64,000 bases of DNA, taken from the NCBI RefSeq assembly GCF_036588685.1, contig NC_086382.1, positions 5,617,001-5,681,000 of the forward strand, written 5' to 3'. A model generated the notes under the pieces. That model saw only the letters and a list, made by a program, of their open reading frames with translations, ran no database searches and had not been told where the DNA came from. Shown piece by piece: positions 1 to 10,392 of the stretch; within the stretch, counting starts at the first letter, position 1; every line of letters begins with the position of its first letter. Position numbers and translations under genes: made by a program. This DNA is from Mytilus trossulus (taxonomy: Eukaryota; Mollusca; Bivalvia; Mytilida; Mytilidae).

Positions 1-3000
1 CAATACACCAGATGACGAGATAATTAGCTGATTCTTCACACACTAACTCTGGATTATCTGTATGTAACAGACAGGGAGGGGAGATAACTTAGATGGGGAA
101 CACATACTGACCTCTTCCATTTCTAAGTCAATACACCAGATGACGAGATAATTAGCTGATTCTTCACACACTAACTCTGGATTATCTCTATGTAACAGAC
201 AGAGAGGGGAGATAACTTAGATGGGGAACAGATACTGACCTCTTCCATTTCTAAATCAATACACCAGATGACGAGATAATTAGCCGATTCTTCACACACT
301 AACTCTGGATTATCTCTATGTAACAGACAGGGAGGGGAGATAACTTAGATGGGGAACACATACTGACCTCTTCCATTTCTAAATCAATACACCAGATGAC
401 GAGATAATTAGCTGATTCTTCACACACTAACTCTGGATTATCTGTATGTAACAGACAGGGAGGGGAGATAACTTAGATGGGGAACACATACTGACCTCTT
501 CCATTTCTAAGTCAATACACCAGATGACGAGATAATTAGCTGATTCTTCACACACTAACTCTGGATTATCTCTATGTAACAGACAGGGAGGGGAGATAAC
601 TTAGATGGGGAACACATACTGACCTCTTCCATTTCTAAGTCAATACACCAGATGACGAGATAATTAGCTGATTCTTCACACACTAACTCTGGATTATCTG
701 TATGTAACAGACAGGGAGGGGAGATAACTTAGATGGGGAACACATACTGACCTCTTCCATTTCTAAGTCAATACACCAGATGACAAGATAATTAGCTGAT
801 TCTTCACACACTAACTCTGGATTATCTCTATGTAACAGACAGGGAGGGGAGATAACTTAGATGGGGAACACATACTGACCTCTTCCATTTCTAAATCAAT
901 ACACCAGATGACGAGATAATTAGCTGATTCTTCACACACTAACTCTGGATTATCTGTATGTAACAGACAGGGAGGGGAGATAACTTAGATGGTGAACACA
1001 CACTAACCTCTTCCATTTCTAAATCAATACACCAGATGACGAGATAATTAGCTGATTCTTCACACACTAACTCTGGATTATCTGTATGTAACAGACAGGG
1101 AGGGGAGATAACTTAGATGGGGAACACATACTGACCTCTTCCATTTCTAAGTCAATACACCAGATAACAAGATAATTAGCTGATTCTTCACACACTAACT
1201 CTGGATTATCTGTATGTAACAGACAGGGAGGGGAGATAACTTAGATGGTGAACACACACTAACCTCTTCCATTTCTAAATCAATACACCAGATGACGAGA
1301 TAATTAGCTGATTCTTCACACACTAACTCTGGATTATCTGTATGTAACAGACAGGGAGGGGAGATAACTTAGATGGTGAACACACACTAACCTCTTCCAT
1401 TTCTAAATCAATACACCAGATGACGAGATAATTAGCTGATTCTTCACACACTAACTCTGGATTATCTGTATGTAACAGACAGGGAGGGGAGATAACTTAG
1501 ATGGGGAACACATACTGACCTCTTCCATTTCTAAATCAATACACCAGATGACGAGATAATTAGCCGATTCTTCACACACTAACTCTGGATTATCTGTATG
1601 TAACAGACAGGGAGGGGAGATAACTTAGATGGGGAACACATACTGACCTCTTCCATTTCTAAGTCAATACACCAGATGACGAGATAATTAGCTGATTCTT
1701 CACACACTAACTCTGGATTATCTGTATGTAACAGACAGGGAGGGGAGATAACTTAGATGGGGAACACATACTGACCTCTTCCATTTCTAAGTCAATACAC
1801 CAGATGACGAGATAATTAGCTGATTCTTCACACACTAACTCTGGATTATCTGTATGTAACAGACAGGGAGGGGAGATAACTTAGATGGGGAACACATACT
1901 GACCTCTTCCATTTCTAAGTCAATACACCAGATGACGAGATAATTAGCTGATTCTTCACACACTAACTCTGGATTATCTCTATGTAACAGACAGGGAGGG
2001 GAGATAACTTAGATGGGGAACACATACTGACCTCTTCCATTTCTAAATCAATACACCAGATGACGAGATAATTAGCTGATTCTTCACACACTAACTCTGG
2101 ATTATCTGTATGTAACAGACAGGGAGGGGAGATAACTTAGATGGGGAACACATACTGACCTCTTCCATTTCTAAATCAATACACCAGATGACGAGATAAT
2201 TAGCTGATTCTTCACACACTAACTCTGGATTATCTCTATGTAACAGACAGGGAGGGGAGATAACTTAGATGGGGAACACATACTGACCTCTTCCATTTCT
2301 AAATCAATACACCAGATGACGAGATAATTAGCTGATTCTTCACACACTAACTCTGGATTATCTGTATGTAACAGACAGGGAGGGGAGATAACTTAGATGG
2401 GGAACACATACTGACCTCTTCCATTTCTAAGTCAATACACCAGATGACGAGATAATTAGCCGATTCTTCACACACTAACTCTGGATTATCTCTATGTAAC
2501 AGACAGGGAGGGGAGATAACTTAGATGGGGAACACATACTGACCTCTTCCATTTCTAAGTCAATACACCAGATGACGAGATAATTAGCCGATTCTTCACA
2601 CACTGACTCTGGATTATCTGTATGTAACAGACAGGGAGGGGAGATAACTTAGATGGGGAACACATACTGACCTCTTCCATTTCTAAATCAATACACCAGA
2701 TGACGAGATAATTAGCCGATTCTTCACACACTAACTCTGGATTATCTGTATGTAACAGACAGGGAGGGGAGATAACTTAGATGGGGAACACATACTGACC
2801 TCTTCCATTTCTAAGTCAATACACCAGATGACGAGATAATTAGCTGATTCTTCACACACTAACTCTGGATTATCTGTATGTAACAGACAGGGAGGGGAGA
2901 TAACTTAGATGGGGAACACATACTGACCTCTTCCATTTCTAAGTCAATACACCAGATGACGAGATAATTAGCTGATTCTTCACACACTAACTCTGGATTA

Positions 3001-3712
3001 TCTGTATGTAACAGACAGGGAGGGGAGATAACTTAGATGGGGAACACATACTGACCTCTTCCATTTCTAAGTCAATACACCAGATGACAAGATAATTAGC
3101 TGATTCTTCACACACTAACTCTGGATTATCTCTATGTAACAGACAGGGAGGGGAGATAACTTAGATGGGGAACACATACTGACCTCTTCCATTTCTAAGT
3201 CAATACACCAGATGACGAGATAATTAGCTGATTCTTCACACACTAACTCTGGATTATCTGTATGTAACAGACAGGGAGGGGAGATAACTTAGATGGGGAA
3301 CACATACTGACCTCTTCCATTTCTAAGTCAATACACCAGATGACGAGATAATTAGCTGATTCTTCACACACTAACTCTGGATTATCTCTATGTAACAGAC
3401 AGGGAGGGGAGATAACTTAGATGGGGAACACATACTGACCTCTTCCATTTCTAAATCAATACACCAGATGACGAGATAATTAGCTGATTCTTCACACACT
3501 AACTCTGGATTATCTGTATGTAACAGACAGGGAGGGGAGATAACTTAGATGGGGAACACATACTGACCTCTTCCATTTCTAAGTCAATACACCAGATGAC
3601 GAGATAATTAGCCGATTCTTCACACACTAACTCTGGATTATCTCTATGTAACAGACAGGGAGGGGAGATAACTTAGATGGGGAACACATACTGACCTCTT
3701 CCATTTCTAAGT
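1..3712 (-). repeat. 128-bp tandem array derived from a CDC37 exon/intron junction
   Basis: Twenty-nine consecutive units of exactly 128 bp fill this stretch without a single indel, and the array continues off the left edge. Read on the minus strand, each unit is the last 75 nt of the CDC37 exon at 3696-3854 (25 codons, from Asp-Asn-Pro-Glu to Met-Glu-Glu) followed by 53 nt of the adjoining intron, starting with the 5' splice donor GTCAGT (GTTAGT in three units). The parental exon sits at the right end (3696-3770) and enters the array directly. Within the window there are 28 complete extra exon ends plus one clipped at base 1. Units differ at about a dozen positions. In the exon-derived part, five of six variable sites are synonymous third-codon positions (GAC/GAT, TCA/TCG, CTC/CTT, GTC/GTT, GTG/GTT); the sixth, in the unit at 2561, is TTA to TCA. 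Since 128 is not a multiple of three, read-through is frame-shifting. Confidence 0.95.
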
Positions 3713-6700
3713 CAATACACCAGATGACGAGATAATTAGCCGATTCTTCACAAACTAACTCTGGATTATCTGTAAGATATTGCTGACTATCTTTATACTG
3801 TCTCAACATTCCAAACTTCTTTACTTTCTCTTTGTTCTTCTTTACAAATACTTGCTATAAATAGAAATAAACATACCCCTATACTATAGAAGAATCTTTA
3901 TTCTCTAATTTTTGTGCAATTTTCACATTTCTTGACCAAGTGGGAAAATGTATCTCCTCACTAGTGAAATATCTGTTCTCGGCAAATGATTGGTTAAAAC
4001 TTTATTAAGATGTCAATACTTCTTGGTTTTCTCTGAATTTTCCTATTGTGATGTCATGAAAAAGGCAACCATGTCTGATGATGTCAAATATAAAGAATAT
4101 AACTTTCTGCAGATCTTTGAAAAAGACAGATAAAAATCATTTGAGAAACAGATTCTGACACTATAACACTATAACATTACAACAGTTAAATTTTAATTAT
4201 TTAAAAAGCTTGACAAGCCTTGTGTTGAGTGGAGAAATCTTGTTACACATTTGCTGTAGTGGAGGAATCTATATTAAACAATTAATTTCACTGGGACTTT
4301 CTTTCTTTGTTTCAAGAAACAGAGATTTTGTCTTATGCTAATTTTTCATATGGTTTTAATTTTCTAAAAACATATTTATCCACAAAATATTAAACAAAAT
4401 CAAAAACCCAAGAAAACTGTCTGCTTTCAAATGTTTCCATCTTCAATATGATATACATTAAAGACATATAGAATGGATTTGTAAAGTGAATTCAGCATGC
4501 ACATGCTGAAACGTCTCGCCTCAATGTTAGCAACCTATCTGAGTTGTGATTTTAATTTACTTATCTAAAACCTTACACAAATAAAACTTTCCGCAAACAC
4601 TGGTATCTTTAGTTTATTTATATCAAAATACATGTATCAATCTTAAGTTAAATAACCTAACATTATCTTATGTATAAGAATTAGCTCTCGCCCTGACATA
4701 GCCTTTTTGTGCTAATGCGGCTTACATCAAACACCAATCAATCAATCTTATGTAGAAATTTAATCTTGTTCTAAGCAGGAAAAATTATCTGTATGTCCTT
4801 GGAAAATTTCATATTTCAATCTATTTCAAAATCTCGCAAAAATACATTTTATCTTCTGATATATTACATGCTTCCAGAGCATCATTACCTGTCTCTCAGC
4901 CTTTTCTTCCTCTGTTAAAACTTCTACCTTTGGTGCAATCTTATTTATTATCTGTAAAGAAAAATTAACAATTAAATGATAAAATACACAACAAATGTGG
5001 ACACACTCAAATGTTTTCAACATATCAATTATAAAAAAGAAGATGTGGTATGATTGCCAATGAGACAACTCTTAACAAGAGTCCAAATGACACAGAAATT
5101 AACGTTTTAATTTATAGGTCACCATATGGGCTTCAACAATGAGCAAAGCCAATACAATGTATCGCATAGTCAGCTATAAAAGGCCCCAAAATGACAAATG
5201 TAAAACAATCCAAACGAGAACAAGTTTGTATGAATTATATATTGTTAACAACCTTTTGAGAGCAAGAACAACTGGCATACATCATTTTACATGCTTATCC
5301 AACTTCAGTTTCAACTTTTTTCTTGTAAATAACAAAAATAATGTTTTGTTCATTACAAACCTTTTTTTAGAATAATTGCATTGTTATCATGGTTATATGG
5401 TGTCAAATCATTTTATACAAAATCTTTTTTAACAATTTTGTGTTTTCAAGCATGAATACAAACAGCATATAGGTATTCTCTAGGGAAAAATATAATGAAA
5501 AACCATTAATTATTGGCCAACATCTCAAGGTCAATTTCATAGTTGACAGTTGGGGTCATTGACAACAACATTAACCAATTACACCCAATATTTCAATATT
5601 TTTGCATATGTTTTATTTTAAATATTTAATCAGTATTGCATTATAATATTTAAAAGTAATGTATTGGTTGAAAATTCACAAGTTTCTGTCTTGATGGCTT
5701 CACTACTATCACTAGTAAAACTACATTTTGTTTTCATCAAAACCCAAGATGATGGTGCAATTTTCTACTGGTAAAAGTAGCACTATTGTTACTTAATATT
5801 TTGGTGACTTTTGTGATGTTGTTGGATGTCAGCTGATCTTGTGAAGGTTAAAGCAGGTTTGGTTAAGTGTCTCAAATTTCCATCTATTTAAGCACTTTTA
5901 AGCACCGTATTTAGGCTATTTCGTGGCGATCAATTTTTATGGTGGAGGAATTCAGAGTGCCCAAAGAAAACAACCAACCTTGGATAGGAAAACTGATAAT
6001 CCTAGTCAATTAAGATTGGAGTCAAGTGCACCCACACGAGCGGTGTTTGAACTAACAACCTCAGTGTTGACTGGCTAGTGATAACAGTAGTAACTACTTA
6101 TACCACTTGGCCAGCGAGGCCCCAACTTGTGTTTTCATAATAGGTCTTCAGGTAGAGGTACAACACAAAATTTTGTTTTACTTACAGTTTTTGATTTTCC
6201 ATCATGACAAATAGTGTCTATATTTAATGGAGTCAACTGAAAAAAAGAAAGAAATATCTTAACTATTTCATATAATTGATGTAAAAGACAAAAAGATGTA
6301 AAAATAAAGTGTTCTAAACAAAAGAAAAACATATTCATACAAAATCATTGTTCCCTTGTTTAAATACACAGCAAGAAGATTTCTATTGTCCTATTTTTTT
6401 ATTTGTGCTCATCCTGAAATATTTGACATTGGAAATTAAGAAAACAAAACTTAAATTTGTAAGTTTAACTGACCAAATTTAAAAAAAATAATTACACTGC
6501 AATAATTCCATTACATGTATGTTTTATACTTTTCACAACAATAATGCAAAAGAAAACAAACAAAATCTTTTTTTAAGGATTTTATGAGTGTTGATTGTTC
6601 ACACATTTTTTCACACATTTTTTGGGTGCATTAGTTAAAGCTTTTACACCCAAATAAAACAAATGAATCTGTGAGCTACTTCTCACTAGTGATACCCCAC

Positions 6701-9700
6701 TAAAAGTTCACAGTAAATAGGAATGTGTTGAGTGACGAATCTGGAAACACATCACACAGTATAGCTGACTCATATAAACCCTAAAACCAAATTTCAGAAA
6801 TCCTTGTAGTGTATTTCCTGAGAAAGATAAGACAAAAAATATTCATTGGACCAATGGACAGACTGACGAAAAGACAGAGTTAAAACAGCATACCTCCATT
6901 TTTTATTGCAGGTGTATAGTTACAAAAAGAAACATTCAATTCTTAATAAAAGTTAAGTACCTTCTCTTTTTTCTTCAGTTCCTCTTCTTTCGCTCGCCAA
7001 TCTGATTCTTGTTTTTCTATCTCTTTCATCTCAAGTTGTAAATTATTTATATCTGGTAATTGGTTCTATCACAACAAAGAAAAAGCATTTACAGCTAAAT
7101 AAATAGTGTACATACATATTACATAATACATACAAATGAAATAATTCTAGTGTTAGGAAAACCAATTTAATGCAGTATGGGCTTTGCTCATTGTTGAAGG
7201 CCGTATGGTGACCTATAGTTGTTAATTTCTGTCTCATTTTGGTCTATTGTGGAGAGTTGTCTCATTGGCAATCATACCACATCTTCTTTTTTATATTAAT
7301 ATCTTTTATTATAAGTAGAATCGAGGATCACATAAGCTAGTTAATTCATGTAAAGAACCTATATGTAATTCAGAGGCTATAGTTTATTGACGTTTGTCAT
7401 ATTTGTTTGTTTTTATTTATTGTTTAAGCATAAATCAGGCCTAAATTTTTTTTTAAAAATTTGTTACACTTTTTGTTATGCCACGGCCTTTTTAAAGTTA
7501 TATACAGTATGGACGTATTCTCATTATTGAAGGCAACACAGTAACCAATAGATGCTTACATTAATGTCCTGTAACCAGTAATGGATATTTGACTAAATAT
7601 AATCTGCAATCATAACAAATCTCTTTATAATAAGTTATAAAGTATTAATGAAATATTAAAAATAACATATTGTATGCAACCACATAATAAAAACAGGAAA
7701 ATGCCCTTCTTCATTTGTATTCATACCTTTTCTGCTTCTTTAAGTTTTTGTTGAATTTCTACTTTCTTCTGCTGAAAGCTACAAAATTTAGAATATATAT
7801 GATTATTGTATTTTTAGAAAGAATATGAAATAAGGAAATAATTCAAATAGGGTCTCTAAAACTGTGCAGTTTTATAATAGAACTCATATGTAATATGAAA
7901 TTATAAAATAAAAAAATCCAATTACACGAGTTCAATATATTAATACAATGTCAGGCCACTGTTTTTTTAATTTGTTGGTTTACGGATTTTCTCCATGAAA
8001 AAGTCCGGTCGGTCGGTCATGAAAAAAAAAGAAAAAAAATATCTTTCAAGACAGAAAACTGATATGCAAAATCTGCAAAATCTTACTATACAAATCCTTT
8101 GCAAAATAAATATATATTTCTGACACCTTTCTAATAATGTTTGTTATGCTATTTTGTCATTGTTTCTTAAATTTTAGTTCGATGAAATATTATTGCTGTA
8201 ATAAACATCGCATGACATTGTCTAATAATTTCCCGTTAAAAAAAAGGGGGTGCACGGACAAAGACGAAATAAAATCGTCATTTTTACAAACAGAAAAACA
8301 GATTCAAGTAGCTCTTAATCAATTCCAGAAAACTTGGTGAATAATGATCTTCAAGCACGAAAACTGATAAAGAAAAAAATGTAAAATCGTAGTACGAAAA
8401 TAGGTTTCAACACGTGTCAAAAACATAAAAGACTTGTCCACTGGAAAAACAAGAATATCAGGGTAATCTGTTGTCATGCATTCCCTTTTTTATCCAAATG
8501 GATGATATTTTTTTATTATCTATGAAACAAGAAAATTTCAAATGATTTGTTAATATTCAGAACTTTAACTTGATGTCTTGAACTTCCACCTGTCCACATT
8601 TGGACAAGTTTATTTCTATGAGAAGATGCATCATACGGACTGGTGACAAATAAGGGAAACAAACTTATTGTGTAATTGGTTTAAAACACAGGTTTCATTC
8701 CTCAAAATTATTTGCGCAAACGACATTTCAAGGTCATAAATAATTGATTTGTCTATTTTTAGAAACGTAACCTGGAAGTTTCATTTCACAACAGAAAGTG
8801 TTATCAATTCTGTTAGTGATTAATGCATTTCATTTCATAAAAAAGGATATTTTAATTATTTTTCAGGGATCATGCATTTGTTAAGGTCGGCGGGAATAAA
8901 AAAGCAGAAAAGTCAATTTTATTTTTATTCTGGAAATCGGCAAAATCGGGTCGGCGGATCCGTAAACCAACAAATTAAAAAATCCTGGCCTTATATCTAT
9001 ATTAATGTTTATATTGCTTATACATGTATGACAATCGGAGGTTTTCGAAAGTCAACTCAAATAAAATACACACGAAACAAAGCTACATTTTATTGAGCCC
9101 ATGCCCTGTAAATTGTTCATTTTAGTCTTTTTATTATTTGGATAAATATTTTACATGTACATTGTTATAAATCAAATATGCCAATTTGAGTCAAATCGGT
9201 GAACATGCATTTGACAGCTAGTGCCTCTTAAAAAGTTTTTTTAAAACTGCTTTAAATTAACAATGAACATGATGAATATTCATCAAACATGATATTTAGG
9301 TTATATTTATCCATTTGACCCCCTCTCCCATTTTATAGTTTTTAAGATGTTAGTAAGTAAGTAAGTAAATTTTATTTAGAGTTGGCATATATATACATAA
9401 TAACAGAGAAAACATGAGCTCTGGTGAGCTCTTTAACCGACTATAATAAGTAAAATGCATGTGATGTATTTCTAATAATAATAATAATCACATAGTCATT
9501 GAATCATTAGTTAATAATTTTATATACATACCCCACATCTCTTTCATAAATTTATAAAATATGCAACAAGTGAAGTATCTCTATTTTGAACATTTTACAT
9601 GCACTCTCTTAGCACAGATACATACCAGTCTGTCTAGCTAGCCTATGTTAATTTTAACATGTTTAATACTAAAATATTTTAACAATCTTTTATGCTGCTG

Positions 9701-10392
9701 ATTGCATACAACATGATGAACATGTACATGATGTACAAAAGCATGCCAAAGTCTTGATTCTGTGACTTTTCAGACAGACGAGAAATTAACTTAAACCTAC
9801 TCTGTCAATCCTTTATTTAAATCTTCCTTTTCTTTCTTCGATTGTTCCATTCTATCAACACGTGCCTGGTGGCGCCATCTGAAGAGACTTGGAGTGTCAA
9901 TGTTTGGATGAGTGTCATCTTCATCATCAGAGATCTGAAATAATTCAAATTAACTCACAACTTGTAACCAACATCTCATTTTTTTAATGTTCATTCTTAC
10001 ATCGGAAAGGCAGTAAATATAATAAAACATACATAATTAAACATACTCAATGATCATGGATGATGGGATTTCTAGAACTTTCCACTGTGTGTGTTAAGAA
10101 GTCAGAACAGTACAGTTACAAAGCATTACATTTACTAGTAGGTGTAGAGTGTTTGAGTATGTAGAATATAACTAAATTAACAAAGAAATATTGATAAAAT
10201 AATTTTATTGGATTTTGCTTTGTGTCTCTTTCGGTCGTTTGTGTTTTGGCCATGCCCGGCATACTTTTCAGTCACTTAAAAAATGGAAAATGTTTATTTG
10301 TGTTATAATTTCTTAAATTTGCTCGTATATCATATAAATATTTACAATGTTACCTCAATGTGATCCCACTTGCTATAGTTAATTGTTGACAT
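3696..10392 (-). CDS. CDC37: CDC37, HSP90 co-chaperone (5' part, 7 coding exons, continues left of window)
   Basis: Exons in transcript order are 10354-10392, 9801-9934, 7727-7778, 6961-7065, 6186-6236, 4889-4951 and 3696-3854. All have GT/AG borders and compatible phases, giving 201 residues in one open frame. The product matches animal CDC37 almost end to end: N-terminal KWDHIE, then the acidic ISDDED patch whose Ser15 corresponds to the CK2-phosphorylated Ser13 of vertebrate CDC37, then [16 protein letters not shown], a Lys/Glu-rich coiled coil (about 45-115), the conserved NIDT element, and [11 protein letters not shown] at the start of the HSP90-binding domain. Vertebrate CDC37 is about 380 residues, so the C-terminal half lies beyond base 1. 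The protein delivers client kinases to HSP90 in the cytosol. The start is the ATG at 10392. The seventh exon's donor (3694-3695) opens the intron holding the 128-bp array. Introns also carry R1 copies, a tRNA-derived SINE and a TIR element. Confidence 0.95.
3855..4888. other. CDC37 intron between exons 6 and 7
   Basis: AT-rich intron. At 4685-4745 there is a short piece of a dispersed repeat ending in CAATCAATCAATC, a motif that also ends the repeat near 19375. Nothing else is recognised. Confidence 0.6.
5034..5223 (+). repeat. R1 dispersed repeat, partial copy in CDC37 intron
   Basis: Begins GAAGATGTGGTATGATTGCC and proceeds through the block ending AGCTATAAAAGGCCCC. The same sequence recurs at 7167-7291, 13571-13904, 20817-20902, 21648-21745, 22711-22835, 28285-28420 and 51080-51387, in both orientations. 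The high copy number and shared borders show a mobile short element, SINE- or MITE-like. It has no coding capacity. Confidence 0.85.
5925..6122 (-). repeat. tRNA-derived SINE in CDC37 intron
   Basis: On the minus strand it starts near 6122 with GGCCTCGCTGGCCAAGTGG. This contains a textbook pol III A box (TGGCCAAGTGG), and about 75 nt further on lies a B-box-like AGTTCAAACAC, the layout of a long-variable-arm tRNA (Leu/Ser type). A non-tRNA body follows. A related body without a clear head is at 19225-19345. The sequence is too degenerate for a functional tRNA gene, because the arms do not all pair and extra sequence separates the boxes. Confidence 0.65.
6912..6947 (+). repeat. Half copy of a hairpin element
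   Basis: AGTTACAAAAAGAAACATTC followed by AATTCTTAA. This is the right arm of the palindromic element seen in full at 18519-18647. Confidence 0.6.
7167..7291 (-). repeat. R1 dispersed repeat, partial copy
   Basis: Reverse-oriented R1 segment ending in the complement of GAAGATGTGGTATGATTGCC. It lies in the CDC37 intron between exons 3 and 4. Confidence 0.85.
7953..8991. mobile_element. Non-autonomous TIR element (~1.04 kb) in CDC37 intron 2
   Basis: The ends are inverted copies of each other: AGGCCA, three mismatched bases, then a run through TTTTTTAATTTGTTGGTTTA at 7953-7985 is mirrored at 8960-8991. The interior is AT-rich with no transposase-like frame, so this is a deletion derivative or large MITE. 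No clear target-site duplication was found. It sits between CDC37 exons 2 and 3, in either orientation. Confidence 0.6.
9349..9452 (+). repeat. Simple GTAA repeat with attached AT-rich repeat fragment
   Basis: GTAAGTAAGTAAGTAA followed by AT-rich sequence and GAGCTCTGGTGAGCTC. It looks like the tail of a short dispersed element, but no second copy in this window proves it. Confidence 0.4.

Noticed and set aside
1-3770. CRISPR-like array or plain satellite
   Set aside because: The period is constant but there are no variable spacers. The unit is recognisably CDC37 exon plus intron in an animal genome.
3627-3809. Stand-alone 60-residue protein
   Set aside because: It is the CDC37 exon read through its donor into the intron; the last ~20 residues are intronic.
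5995-6122. Functional tRNA gene
   Set aside because: A box is good but the B box is weak and the arms do not all pair; a SINE head is the better explanation.
8137-9096. Two short plus-strand frames
   Set aside because: They lie within the TIR element, have no homology, and are AT-rich with no supporting splice structure.
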